From contig CAWIXS010000013.1 in NCBI GenBank assembly GCA_963840075.1, positions 26,660-90,659 on the forward strand: a stretch of DNA of 64,000 bases, in the 5' to 3' direction. Both the position numbers and the translations under genes were made by a program. This DNA is from AWTP1-13 sp963840075. Lineage in GTDB: Bacteria > Pseudomonadota > Alphaproteobacteria > Rhizobiales > Hyphomicrobiaceae. This document shows positions 8,217 through 17,048 of this stretch, piece after piece. Position 1 is the first letter of the stretch, and every line of letters starts with the position of its first letter. The notes beneath the pieces were generated by a model, which was not told the DNA's origin, searched no databases, and saw only the letters and a program-made list of their open reading frames with translations.

Positions 8217-9188
8217 ATGGCGGTCTACACGGAAGTCTCCGACGAGGACCTCGCAGAGTTCGTTGCCAGCTACGGCCTCGGTGCCCTCCTGTCCTACAAG
8301 GGCATCGCCGAGGGCGTCGAGAATACCAACTACCTCGTCCATACCGACAAGGGCCCAATCCTCCTCACGCTCTACGAGAAGCGCGTCGACCCGTCCGATC
8401 TGCCCTTCTTCCTCGGCCTGATGGAGCATCTGGCCAACGCCGGCATTACCTGCCCGACGCCGGTGCACGATGCAGAGGGGCGCATCTTGCGTACCCTGGC
8501 CGGGCGGCCGGCGGCGCTCGTCACCTTCCTCGAAGGGGTGTGGATCAGGCGGCCGCAGCCGCGGCATTGCCTGGAGGTGGGCAAGGCGCTGGCGCGCATG
8601 CATCTGGCCGGCCGCAGCTTCGCCGGCAAGCGCGCCAACGCGCTGGGGCTCTCCGGCTGGCGCCCGCTGTTCGAGCGCTTCAAGCCGCAGGCCGACGATG
8701 TGGCTCCCGGGCTGGCGGGGGTCATCGAGCAGGAGCTCGACGAGCTGGAGGCGCATTGGCCGTCGAATCTCGCCGGGGGCGTCATCCACGCCGACCTGTT
8801 CCCCGACAACGTGTTCTTTCTCGGAGACCGGCTCTCGGGTCTCATCGACTTCTACTTCGCGTGCAACGACGCGTTGGCCTACGATATCGCCGTCACCCTC
8901 AACGCCTGGTGCTTCGAGACCGACCACACCTTCAACATCACCAAGAGCCAGGCCCTGCTGCGCGGCTATCAGAGCGTGCGTCCGCTCGCGCCCGAGGAGC
9001 GTGCCGCGCTCCCCGTGCTCGCGCGCGGCGCGGCGCTGCGCTTCCTGCTGACGCGCGCCTACGACTGGCTCAACACGGCGAGCACCGCGCTCGTCAGTCG
9101 CAAGGACCCGGGCGAGTTCCTGCGCCGGCTCAGGTTCCATCGCAGCGTGCGCGGGCCGAGCGAGTACGGCTTGGGCGACGCCACATGA
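8217..9188 (+). CDS. thrB: Homoserine kinase, aminoglycoside phosphotransferase-fold type
   Basis: Phosphorylates homoserine in threonine synthesis. The 323-residue protein belongs to the APH-fold ThrB type used by alphaproteobacteria rather than the GHMP type. The phosphotransferase loop GGVIHADLFPDNVFF and the metal-binding SGLIDFYFACND are present. The N-terminus (MAVYTEVSDEDLAEFVASYGLG) matches the family. The start lies 30 bases after ispH, and its stop overlaps the rnhA start (ATGA). Confidence 0.93.
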   Translation: MAVYTEVSDEDLAEFVASYGLGALLSYKGIAEGVENTNYLVHTDKGPILLTLYEKRVDPSDLPFFLGLMEHLANAGITCPTPVHDAEGRILRTLAGRPAALVTFLEGVWIRRPQPRHCLEVGKALARMHLAGRSFAGKRANALGLSGWRPLFERFKPQADDVAPGLAGVIEQELDELEAHWPSNLAGGVIHADLFPDNVFFLGDRLSGLIDFYFACNDALAYDIAVTLNAWCFETDHTFNITKSQALLRGYQSVRPLAPEERAALPVLARGAALRFLLTRAYDWLNTASTALVSRKDPGEFLRRLRFHRSVRGPSEYGLGDAT

Positions 9189-9654
9189 CGACGAGGCCCG
9201 GCACGGCCAAGCCGGCGGTCACCGTCTTCACGGATGGCGCCTGCTCGGGCAATCCCGGGCCCGGCGGCTGGGGTGTGACCCTGATCTCGGGGGCGCATCG
9301 CAAGGAGCTGTCCGGCGGCGCGGCGGCCACCACCAACAACCGCATGGAGCTGACGGCGGCGATCACCGCGCTCGAGGCGCTGAAGCAGCCGTCACGGGTC
9401 GATATGCATACGGACTCGGAGTACGTCCAGAAGGGGATCGGCACCTGGATCCACGGCTGGAAGCGCCGAGGCTGGCGACGAGCGCCAGGGAGCCCGTGAA
9501 GAACGCCGACCTGTGGCAGCGGCTCGATGCGGCGCAGGCCCGGCACGACGTGCACTGGCATTGGGTGCGCGGGCACGCGGGCCACGCCGAGAACGAGCGC
9601 GCCGACGAGCTGGCGCGCGAGGGGATGGGGCCGTTCCTGAAGGGGCGCCGCTGA
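9185..9654 (+). CDS. rnhA: Ribonuclease HI; one frame break
   Basis: Degrades the RNA strand of RNA-DNA hybrids. From ATG 9185 the sequence carries the catalytic aspartate in VFTDGACSGNPGPGGWG, the glutamate in NNRMELTAAI and the second aspartate in HTDSEYVQKGI. The frame then breaks near 9476. Restoring one base gives GWRTSAREPVKNADLWQ, and the tail includes VRGHAGHAENERADELA with the catalytic histidine region. Corrected length is about 156 residues, normal for the family. The break is most likely a missing base in the sequence. Confidence 0.9.
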
Positions 9655-9697
9655 GCGGGCCGAGTGCAAGGGTGACGCGGCGATCAGCCCGTCGAGG

Positions 9698-9913
9698 TCA
9701 GCCCTTCCTCTGGAGGTCGCGCCTGCACCGGCTGCGGAACGACTTGCGCGCCTTGCCGTGGAGGCCCTTGGCGTCCGCCTGCCTCGAGCACTCCATCGAC
9801 GCCGCGGTCCGGGCCGACGGGGTCGCCTTGGATTTGACCGAGCTTTGGGCAAAGGCCACGGCGCCCGCAAGGGTAAAGGCCGCCGCACCAGTGAGGAGCA
9901 GGAGCTTGTGCAT
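9698..9913 (-). CDS. PsiF-like small periplasmic protein
   Basis: A 71-residue protein with a clear Sec signal (MHKLLLLTGAAAFTLAGAVAFA) and a mature part containing ECSRQADAKGLHGKARKSF and SRC. This two-cysteine motif characterises the PsiF (phosphate-starvation-inducible) repeat family, whose biochemical role is unknown. It is convergent with rnhA and intact. Confidence 0.75.
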   Translation of the reverse strand: MHKLLLLTGAAAFTLAGAVAFAQSSVKSKATPSARTAASMECSRQADAKGLHGKARKSFRSRCRRDLQRKG

Positions 9914-10020
9914 TTCATCCTCCGTCCGGATCGCGCTTCCCCCGGACGGCAGGTATTAGTCGGCCAAGCTCACGCAGACCAGCCGCAGCCGCGATCGTGG
10001 TTGCCGGCTGTCGTCCGCGG

Positions 10021-10774
10021 CTAACGGTTGGCGGCTCCGAGGCTCATGCGCGGCGCGTCCGTCTCCGGCCAAGTCCGGCTTTCGTCGCCGATGGCAACCA
10101 TCGACCGCAGGGCCGCCTCCTTGCGCTCGGCGTCCGACGGAGACGGGGTCGCTCTCGGCGTCCGGTTTGCTGCCGCGGCCAGCTTTTGCGCTTTGGCCTG
10201 GGCGGGTGCATCCGCCTTGCCCGGCGCAACGGAGGCGGTCTTGCTGCGGGCGTGCGGCTCGGATTTCGCCGTGTCGACCGGCGGCGGGACAGCCGCTGCC
10301 GACCTCTTGGTGATCGCCGTCTCCGAGGTCTTGGCCAAGGCGATCGACGTTGCCCTGGTCCATTCGTTGGCCGGGTAGCCGAAGGCGGACGCCACGCTGT
10401 CGACAGCCCGCTCGACGAGCTGGGGCAGCTGCCAGCCGTCGCGCACGGGGACGCCGGCGTTGTACACGGCCAGCGCCGAGAACGCGGAGCCCAGCGTCAG
10501 CACGAAGCTGGTTGCCATCAGCGCCGCGGAGCCCGCGACACGCCGCCGGACCGCGCTGCGCCGCTGGGCCCGATAGGCGTCGTAGGTGGCCCGTGCGTGC
10601 GCGCTGCGCAGCACCTCGTAGGCTTCCGTCAGCTCCTTGAAGCGCTCTTCTGCGCGCCTGTCGCCGGGATTGAGGTCCGGATGGAAGGCCTTGGCACGGC
10701 GCCTGAACGCTGTTTTGATGCGTCCTGTCGTCTGCCGTGGAAGCGATGCCGAGCACCTTGTAGAAATCGCGCAC
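10021..10774 (-). CDS. Membrane-anchored J-domain protein; one frame break in the J domain
   Basis: The likely start is GTG 10774, preceded by AGCGGGGGA at good distance; it begins VRDFYKVLGIASTADDR. An extra base near 10720 shifts the frame. The continuation IKTAFRRRAKAFHPDLNPGD contains the HPD tripeptide that stimulates DnaK. After the J domain (about 65 residues) there is one transmembrane segment (ALMATSFVLTLGSAFSALAV) and a low-complexity Ala/Pro/Lys tail. It is probably a specialised Hsp40 at the inner membrane. The frame break is probably a sequence error. Confidence 0.75.
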
Positions 10775-10895
10775 AAGAGTCCCCCGCTGAAACCTTGCAA
10801 TGCGTTGCGCCACCGTGGCCTGTGGCGCAGGTCAAACTAGCGCGCAGTCGGGAACCGGCCCAACTCAAAACGACGTCTTGCATAGGATGCAGCGA

Positions 10896-12212
10896 TTAAC
10901 CTGTGGAAAACGGTCTCAGCCGGCGTGCAAACCGGGGCAAGCCGAGCCGTGCGAGAATCGGTGCCAGCGGCGAGGGCTTCCTGGCCTCCTCGGGTTGCGC
11001 ACGGTGCGTCAGGGCGAGACCCAGAGCGCGGAACTGCTGCGCGGCCCTGGCTGTGCGCGCAACCTCCTCGATCATCTGGCCGTTGTTGGCGGCAAGGCCG
11101 AAGGTCTCGCCGTCGAAGGCGATGACCTGCGCCGGCGCAAGATCGAGGGCGGCCGAGAACTCCTTGACCGACACGTCGGGGCGCCCGGGCGTCCCGGCCA
11201 TGTTGATCACCAGATGTGGCGCTCTGCCGTCAGGGTGCGCCGACCTGATGAGATCGACGAGATTCTTGGCGTTGCGCAGGTTTGCCAAGTCGGGCGCCGC
11301 GGTGATGACGATCTCGTCGGCCTGCAGCAGCACCCGTTTCACCATAGCCGTCCACGCGTGGGGCAGGTCGACGGCGACGAAGGGGATGTATTGCCGCAGC
11401 ATATCGAGAATGGCCGCGCAGGCCTCGCCGGGGGCGCCGTAGTCGCGCTCGAGCGTGAGGGGGGCGGCCAGGACGCTCAGATGCTGGGAGCACCTGGTCA
11501 GGAGCTGGTCGAGCATCGCTTCGTCCAGGCGCTCGGCGGCCTGCAGGGCCTCCGCGACGCCGCGCATCGGGTCCTGGTTGAAATCGAGGCTGGCGGTGCC
11601 GAACGCCAGATCGAGGTCGGCCACGACGACATCGGACCCGAGCATCTCGGATATGGCCCAGCCGACGTTGTGGCACAGCGTGCTCGAGCCTACGCCACCC
11701 TTGGCGCCCATGAAGGCGAGGATGCTGCCCACAGGGTCGATGCCGGAATTGCCCAGCAGGTCTGCGACCGAGGCGATGAAGCCGTCGGGCGAGACGGGGG
11801 CGAGCAGGTAGTCGCCGATGCCCTGCTGCAGCAGAGCGCGATAGAGCGCCACGTCGTTGACGTGTCCGATCACCATCATCTTCGCCGCCGGACCCGAGCA
11901 TTCGATCAGCCGATCCATCTCGGCCAGCATCTGGGCGCGCGACAGCGTGGTCTCGACGACGAGGAGGTCGGGCGCGGCGCCGGCGGCGCACTGGGCCAGC
12001 GCGGCGTGCACGCCGCCGACGCAGATGTCGAGGTCCACCTTGGCCAGACGCCGGTCGGCGGCGGCCGTCTGCAGCGCCTCGGCGGTCCTGCGATCCTCGC
12101 AGAAGGCCTGAATGGAATGGCGCCGGAGGGCGCGCAGCGCACGCGGGGGGACGGCGCGGGTGCCGCCCTCCGACGGTGATGGGTTTACCGTTGGTTGCTC
12201 TGTGCGCATCAT
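10896..12212 (-). CDS. cpaE: CpaE/TadZ-like pilus assembly ATPase
   Basis: A 438-residue protein with an N-terminal receiver-like domain and a C-terminal MinD/ParA-type ATPase. The deviant Walker A is FMGAKGGVGSSTLCHN near residue 170, followed by VVVADLDLAFGTASLDF and the FVAVDLPHAW block. CpaE/TadZ localises the Flp/Tad pilus machinery at the cell pole. No other tad/cpa gene is in this window, so it is an orphan here. The frame is intact. The TetR gene is divergent beyond a 308-base gap. Confidence 0.85.
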   Translation of the reverse strand: MMRTEQPTVNPSPSEGGTRAVPPRALRALRRHSIQAFCEDRRTAEALQTAAADRRLAKVDLDICVGGVHAALAQCAAGAAPDLLVVETTLSRAQMLAEMDRLIECSGPAAKMMVIGHVNDVALYRALLQQGIGDYLLAPVSPDGFIASVADLLGNSGIDPVGSILAFMGAKGGVGSSTLCHNVGWAISEMLGSDVVVADLDLAFGTASLDFNQDPMRGVAEALQAAERLDEAMLDQLLTRCSQHLSVLAAPLTLERDYGAPGEACAAILDMLRQYIPFVAVDLPHAWTAMVKRVLLQADEIVITAAPDLANLRNAKNLVDLIRSAHPDGRAPHLVINMAGTPGRPDVSVKEFSAALDLAPAQVIAFDGETFGLAANNGQMIEEVARTARAAQQFRALGLALTHRAQPEEARKPSPLAPILARLGLPRFARRLRPFSTG

Positions 12213-12520
12213 GCAACCGTTATGCTTCTTCCTGGGACGCTGGATCGCCGTGGAGCGATTCTGCGCGGCAAGGCCTCAAGGACCGGTTAATCGCCGCCGC
12301 AAAATGAGCGACGCACCCCTCACCGGCCCCCACTTTGGCGGGCCGGCGCTTGGGCCCAAGGAGGGGCTGGAGGGCGCGGTTCCGAAGCCGGTAGCGAGGC
12401 AATGGCCGGGCCTCCCTGCGCGCCTACAGCCGATGTGCAGGTTTGCAGCGGGCCGCAGTCCACCTATCCTGGTGTCTATCAGGTGAAATACGGGGCAGGG
12501 CAGAGGCCCGGCCTATACCC
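12213..12520. other. Intergenic region between cpaE and the TetR gene
   Basis: The region is 308 bases. It contains G/C-rich inverted segments (for example around GGCCGGCGCTTGGGCCC at 12350-12366) but no convincing gene. As the shared upstream region of two divergent genes it should hold the promoters of both. I see no clear TetR operator palindrome. Confidence 0.4.
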
Positions 12521-13177
12521 ATGGGACGACGGTCGACACACACGCCACAGCAGCTGCGCGTGTTGATCCTCGATGCGGCGCAACAGATCATCGAGGCGCA
12601 GGGGCTGGCGGGGCTGTCCGCGCGCGAGATCGCGCGGCGCATCGGCTATTCGCCGGGCACCATCTACAATATCTTCACCAACCTGGACGACGTGGTGCTC
12701 AATGTCGAGGCGCGCGTGCTCGACGCCCTCGACGCACGGCTCACCGAGATCCAGCAGGGGGAGGACGCTGCCGGCGCCGATGGCCGGGTCATTCGTATTG
12801 CCCACGCCTATCTGGCCTTCACCCAGGAGCGTCCGCGCCTGTGGAACCTGCTGTTCGAGCACCACTTGCCGGCCGACGCCGAGCTGCCGGCGTCGTACCA
12901 GCAGAAGCTGGAGCGGCTCATGGGGCAGATCGAGCGGGCGCTGGCGCCGCATTTTGCACCGGGCCGAGAGGCGGACTGCAAGCGCGCGGCGCGCGTGCTG
13001 TGGGCCGGGGTGCACGGCATCACCTCGCTGTCGACCGCCGACAAGCTGTCCGTGGTGACAACGGAAACCGCCGGCCGGCTGATCGACGACCTCGTGGGCA
13101 CCTACCTCGCCGGCCTGGCCCACGCGCGCGGGCCGGGCGGCGCGAGCACCCCCGCCCCGCCTGCGATCACGCGCTAG
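12521..13177 (+). CDS. TetR family transcriptional regulator
   Basis: A 218-residue repressor-type regulator. The N-terminal HTH is seen in GLSAREIARRIGYSPGTIYNIFTN. The C-terminal part carries RAARVLWAGVHGITSL, typical of the WHG-type ligand-binding domain. It starts at ATG 12521. Its TAG stop overlaps the TAG stop of the convergent acyltransferase gene within a single CTAG palindrome (13174-13177). The ligand is unknown; fatty-acid or envelope functions are possible because of the neighbour, but that is inference. Confidence 0.9.
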   Translation: MGRRSTHTPQQLRVLILDAAQQIIEAQGLAGLSAREIARRIGYSPGTIYNIFTNLDDVVLNVEARVLDALDARLTEIQQGEDAAGADGRVIRIAHAYLAFTQERPRLWNLLFEHHLPADAELPASYQQKLERLMGQIERALAPHFAPGREADCKRAARVLWAGVHGITSLSTADKLSVVTTETAGRLIDDLVGTYLAGLAHARGPGGASTPAPPAITR

Positions 13178-14640
13178 CCTCTCCGGCTCCTGGCGCCGGC
13201 GCGGCGTCGGGCTGCGGCCTCCGGGGGCGCGGCGAGGTGGGCGATGGCATTGGCGTAGTAGGCGAGCAGCGCGGTCTCCTTCGGGTTGGCGCGGTAGACG
13301 CCGTCCTTCAGCTCGATGAGGTGGCGCAGGGTCAGCATGCGCAGGCCCACCTCCACGGCGTATTCCTCGTCCTGGCGCGGGAGGTGCACATGCCCTCCGG
13401 CGGCGCGCAGGTGCTGCATCAGGTCGTAGACCGCGCCCTTGATCTCCAGGCTGGAGAGGCCGCGCCCGCCTGCGGCCAGGATCGCCGTCGCCACCAGCGA
13501 GACCGGCAGCGCCGGGATCACCCGCCCCACCTCGCGCATCAGGGATTGGCCCAGCCGCTCGATCTCGGCAAAGCGCTGCTCGCCGGAGAGCGCGCGCAAG
13601 TCGACCGCCCGGTCGCGCAGGTATTGGCGCAGCGACAGCGGCCGGCCGAAGCTGACGCAGGCGTAGCCGAAGCGGTACCAGCGCCCGCGCAAGCGCGAGC
13701 CACAGGCTGCGCGCGAGGAAGCCCAGCAGCACCAGCGGATTGAAGGCAAAGCGCGGCCGCTCGCCCTGCGGCGTGGCCGCGGCGCCGATCTGGAGGCGGT
13801 CCTCCAGCACGCGGTCGTAGTTGAGACCGATGGGCACGAACACCACGTCGCGCGGCCCCTGCGGATCGAAGCCCGACACCATGTAGCTGAGAATGCCGAG
13901 CTTGGGCGGGCGCAGCGCCCCGTCGCGCGTGAGGCCGCCCTCGGGAAACACCGCCTGGGCGACGCCGGAGGCCGTCGCCATGTGCACGTAGCGCGCCAGC
14001 ACCTTGCGGTAGAGCGGGTTGGAGCTGTCGCGGCGCACGAAATAGCCGCCCATGGTGCGGATCAGGCTCTGCAGCATCCACACGCGCGCCCATTCGCCCA
14101 CCGCATAGGAGAGCGCCGAGCTCTCCGACACCAGGTAGGTGACCAGCACATAGTCCATGTTGGAGCGGTGGTTGATGACGAACACCACCGAGGCATCGGC
14201 CGGCACCTGATAGAGCGTCTGCTCGTCGAAGGCGCCGACGCGCACCCGGTAGAGCGCGGTGGAGATGCGTCTGGCGAGCGCTGCGCCGACGCGGAAGTAG
14301 GCGTAGGCGCTGAACGAGGGGATGATCTCCTTGGCGTAGCGGCGGGCGCGGGCGTGCGCCACGCTCTTGGGCTCGCCGCGCGCCTTGGCCTCGTCCTCGA
14401 CGGCCTTGAGCACCTCCGGGTCGAACATCAGCTGCTCGATCAGCTGGCGCCGGCGCGCCAGCTTGAACGGCGGGAATCTTCGAGGCGCAGCCGCTGGTTC
14501 AGCTCGTCGATGGCGCGGTTGGCGCGCCGCCGCAGCCACCACCCCAGCGCGGGGCCGAACAGGCGGTCGATCAGGGCGACGAGGGCGAGGACGGCTGCTC
14601 CAATGGCGAGCCAGAGCGGGATCGTTACAGAGCCGGCCAT
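13174..14640 (-). CDS. PlsB-like glycerol-3-phosphate acyltransferase; two frame breaks
   Basis: Starts at ATG 14640 behind GGGGGGAGGAA, with an N-terminal membrane segment (MAGSVTIPLWLAIGAAVLAL). The acyltransferase motifs are in order: VINHRSNMDYVLVTYL (HX4D), GGYFVRRDSSNPLYRKV and VFPEGGLTRDGALRPPK, then FVPIGLNYDRVLEDR. One base is missing near 14478 (LNQRLRLE to PPFKLARRRQ) and another indel lies near 13692 (FLARSLWLALA to RWYRFGYACVSFGRPLSL). It should acylate glycerol-3-phosphate or a related acceptor at the inner membrane. Two independent breaks in an otherwise well-conserved gene suggest sequence error. Confidence 0.82.
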
Positions 14641-14679
14641 TTCCTCCCCCCGCTCGGCGACGACACGCCGCTTTCGCAC

Positions 14680-15081
14680 TCAGTCTTTTGGTAACGAATA
14701 CCTTGTCAGTCTCATGATCAGGCCTTCACCCGTGCTCTCAACAAGGGTGACGCTGATCGCCTCCTGTACGAGATCGTTTTGTACCAAGTCATCGAGAGCG
14801 GCGCTTAGCATCGTACCCTGATTGCCTTCTGTGAAGATCCTTTCCACGTTGCACTGCATGAAGATCAGGCCGGGGTGGAGTGCGCGCCTCTCATACAGCC
14901 GGGTGAAGTCTCCTACATTGTTGGTCACGAGGATCATGCCGTTTGCGACGGCATGGCGTGCGATGTGCTTGTCACCGGCGGTCCGCAGATTGATCTCGTT
15001 GACATGCACAGCATGGAAGCCGCGGCGACGCGCAAGTCTCACAAGGCGCGGGCTCAGGTTCTCGTCGATCAGCAGCTTGAA
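14680..15081 (-). CDS. DUF5615 PIN-like protein (putative toxin)
   Basis: About 130 residues with KLLIDENLSPRLVRLA at the start and GMILVTNNVGDFTRLYE in the middle, giving the acidic residues of the PIN-like DUF5615 fold. In this family it usually pairs with DUF433 antitoxin-like genes, as here. The family normally begins MKLLIDENLSP. In this copy the codon before KLLIDEN is TTC, and no in-frame ATG, GTG or TTG lies between it and the overlapping DUF433 stop, so the start is unresolved. Either an unusual start is used or a base error has removed it. Confidence 0.7.
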   Translation of the reverse strand, partial: FKLLIDENLSPRLVRLARRRGFHAVHVNEINLRTAGDKHIARHAVANGMILVTNNVGDFTRLYERRALHPGLIFMQCNVERIFTEGNQGTMLSAALDDLVQNDLVQEAISVTLVESTGEGLIMRLTRYSLPKD

Positions 15082-15109
15082 GTGGCTGGGCTGAAGCCCA
15101 GCCTCCTCC

Positions 15110-15445
15110 TCAAAGCCTGACCTTCTTGATACGAACGATCTTGGAGGATATCGCTTTCGGAAAGCCCCGCATCCGCCGCGGGCGGCCCTTCCTCGGGTGC
15201 TCTGAGACATAAAGCAAGGCCAGCTCGATTTTCTCTTCCGTCAGGAAGGGATACATCTCGTGCGTCCGGCTCACGCCGTGCGCACGGGCAAGCTCCCCGA
15301 TCAGGTACACAGGCACGCGCGTGCCCTTGAGACAGGGCTCTCCGCACATGACCTTCGGGTCGGCGACAACGAGGGCTTCGGCGCGGGCAAGGCGCCGCTT
15401 CGTTGCTCTCGCTCGGTCGGTTTGGCCGGAAATGCTCATACGCAA
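15110..15445 (-). CDS. DUF433 domain protein (putative antitoxin)
   Basis: A 111-residue protein with VVADPKVMCGEPCLKGTRVP and a helical region FLTEEKIELALLYVSEHPRKG, which are hallmarks of DUF433, a small winged-helix-like family. It lies directly upstream of the DUF5615 PIN-like gene on the same strand, the canonical order for this proposed toxin-antitoxin pair. A GGAGGAGG purine run follows its stop. The surrounding 14.7-17.2 kb has visibly lower G+C than flanking housekeeping genes, which suggests acquisition. Confidence 0.8.
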   Translation of the reverse strand: MRMSISGQTDRARATKRRLARAEALVVADPKVMCGEPCLKGTRVPVYLIGELARAHGVSRTHEMYPFLTEEKIELALLYVSEHPRKGRPRRMRGFPKAISSKIVRIKKVRL

Positions 15446-15680
15446 CTATGCCAGATGCGGCGCCTCTTGACCAGCACCGCCCACGGACTATAGCCAGCTG
15501 GTTGGAGACGAACGCTGGGATGCCCGAACGATACTTGACTTGCCGTAGCGCCACCCTGCGGCGATCGCCTTCGCGGAGGAGAACGGCATCCGGGTAATCC
15601 TCGATGCCAAGTTGGATCGAGGCGATGGCGTTGCGAAGCAGCTCGGTCACGACCCCGTCACAAATAGTTGGGCGCCTCGA
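15446..15680. other. Gap with a short unrecognised reading frame
   Basis: The minus strand has an open stretch from ATG 15650 beginning MTELLRNAIASIQLGIEDY. It looks like a genuine protein N-terminus but runs out of recognisable sequence after about 50 residues and continues through the DUF433 gene in another frame. It may be the 5' remnant of a gene. No function is assigned. Confidence 0.3.
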
Positions 15681-16391
15681 CTAGATCAGAGGGCCGGTGG
15701 TGCCGCTGCCGCGCCGGCGCGTTTCCGCCTCCCGGCCTTCGCACACCTCCTGCCAGATTTCGTACGTCTCAGTCACCATCTGCTCAAGCTGATCCATGCT
15801 GAACAACTCGATGCCGTCATCGGTGTGAAGCCGAGGCGGCCGTGGCCCCTCGTCGGTCCTTTCGAACTGGAAGACGCCAAGCCGGACGTTTTTGAAATCC
15901 GGGATGCCTTCGCGGATGTGCTCGTGCATCATCGAGAACGCGAACTGACGGCCGAGGCGGGTCAACACCTTTGATCGGCGCGGGTCGAAGAACGGAACCA
16001 GCGGACGCTCGTCCACAATGAGGACAGCCGAGTGCCAGTAGACCACGCTGGCACCGAAACCCATCGGCAGCCGGAAGAAATCATGCCGGCGGCCCCGGAG
16101 CCCGCAGCTTGTCGCGTAATCATAGAGGCCGCGGGCAACACGGAGGTTGGCTTCCCTCTCGATATCGCTCTTCGCTCTCGTGCTGATGGCCTCAGCTATC
16201 TTCGCGAACGGCACGCGCCCAACATCGCCGAGCATACCGGCGTCCAGGTGGAGGATGTCAGAGAAGCTGAACCGAACGGGCGCGTAGGACAGCAGTGGCC
16301 TGCTAATGCGCAGGTGCAAGAGTTCACGGCGCTTCTGGTCGGTCGGAAGCGGGGCGATGGACGCCAAGTCGATTTCAGGCAAGGGGCGCAT
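15681..16391 (-). CDS. socB: SocB-like DNA replication inhibitor toxin (candidate)
   Basis: A 236-residue soluble protein from ATG 16391 (MRPLPEIDLASIAPLP). It overlaps the end of the Panacea-domain gene by 17 bases, so it is the second gene of a coupled pair. Internal blocks such as DFFRLPMGFGASVVYWHSAV, PFFDPRRSKVLTRLGRQF and RLGVFQFERTDEG, and the tail MVTETYEIWQEVCEGRE, fit my recollection of the SocB family. In Caulobacter, SocB blocks the beta sliding clamp and is delivered to ClpXP by SocA. Assignment rests on partner and resemblance. Panacea antitoxins pair with many unrelated toxins, so another toxin class is possible. Confidence 0.6.
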   Translation of the reverse strand: MRPLPEIDLASIAPLPTDQKRRELLHLRISRPLLSYAPVRFSFSDILHLDAGMLGDVGRVPFAKIAEAISTRAKSDIEREANLRVARGLYDYATSCGLRGRRHDFFRLPMGFGASVVYWHSAVLIVDERPLVPFFDPRRSKVLTRLGRQFAFSMMHEHIREGIPDFKNVRLGVFQFERTDEGPRPPRLHTDDGIELFSMDQLEQMVTETYEIWQEVCEGREAETRRRGSGTTGPLI

Positions 16392-16923
16392 CTTCACCCG
16401 GCTCTCCTGTTGGGGTGTCGGCAACGGCAATCTTGTGGCGATTGAATCGCTCACGGATGACACTATCAGGGATTCGCATGCCAAAGGCTACTGATGTTCG
16501 CCCTTTGTTTGCAATAAAGTGCCAAGGCGCGTCCTTGGCGTGGGAGATGTCGACGAGGCGGCCGGGCGTCAGGCTTCCATATGACAGCACCACGCGTTCG
16601 ATGTGTCGCCTCACCTCCGGGTCTTCCGGTAGAGGCAACTCGATGCGCTCGCCGGTAACGACGTTGATGCCAGTTGCCCTGGAAACGATCGGCTTGTCGC
16701 CAGCGCTCTTGAACGCCCCGTAGACGACCGGGTGAACCGGGCCATAGGTCCAAGCCTCAAAGTGACCTGACACCAGCGGCCGCTTGCGCTCGACCAAGAA
16801 CAGCGCATGGGCAAAGTAGAGAAGCTTCTGCAGAGCCAAGTTCGTTATGGCGCTGCCGTGCCGATGCCCTTCGTCGAGCATCAGGTTTGCTATGCTCCTC
16901 GGGTCATATGGGCCAGCGTCCAT
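16375..16923 (-). CDS. socA: Panacea (SocA-like, DUF4065) antitoxin domain protein
   Basis: A 182-residue protein from ATG 16923. The Panacea/DUF4065 signature is clear: DPRSIANLMLDEG, ITNLALQKLLYFAHALFLV and EAWTYGPVHPVVYGAFKS, with DAPWHFIANKGRT further on. SocA of Caulobacter is a proteolytic adaptor that directs its toxin to ClpXP; other Panacea proteins neutralise toxins by direct binding. It is the first gene of the pair, with its stop inside the following toxin-like gene. Confidence 0.85.
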   Translation of the reverse strand: MDAGPYDPRSIANLMLDEGHRHGSAITNLALQKLLYFAHALFLVERKRPLVSGHFEAWTYGPVHPVVYGAFKSAGDKPIVSRATGINVVTGERIELPLPEDPEVRRHIERVVLSYGSLTPGRLVDISHAKDAPWHFIANKGRTSVAFGMRIPDSVIRERFNRHKIAVADTPTGEPGEDAPLA

Positions 16924-17048
16924 CGCCGTCTTCTTATCTTGGTTCGCCCCGCCCGGCCATCGAGTAGACCGCGCCGGTCCCCAGGCGGCTCGTACCTGAT
17001 TTGTTCTCTAGAGGCAAGCAGGGCCGCAGGGAATGCCATCTCCGCGCC

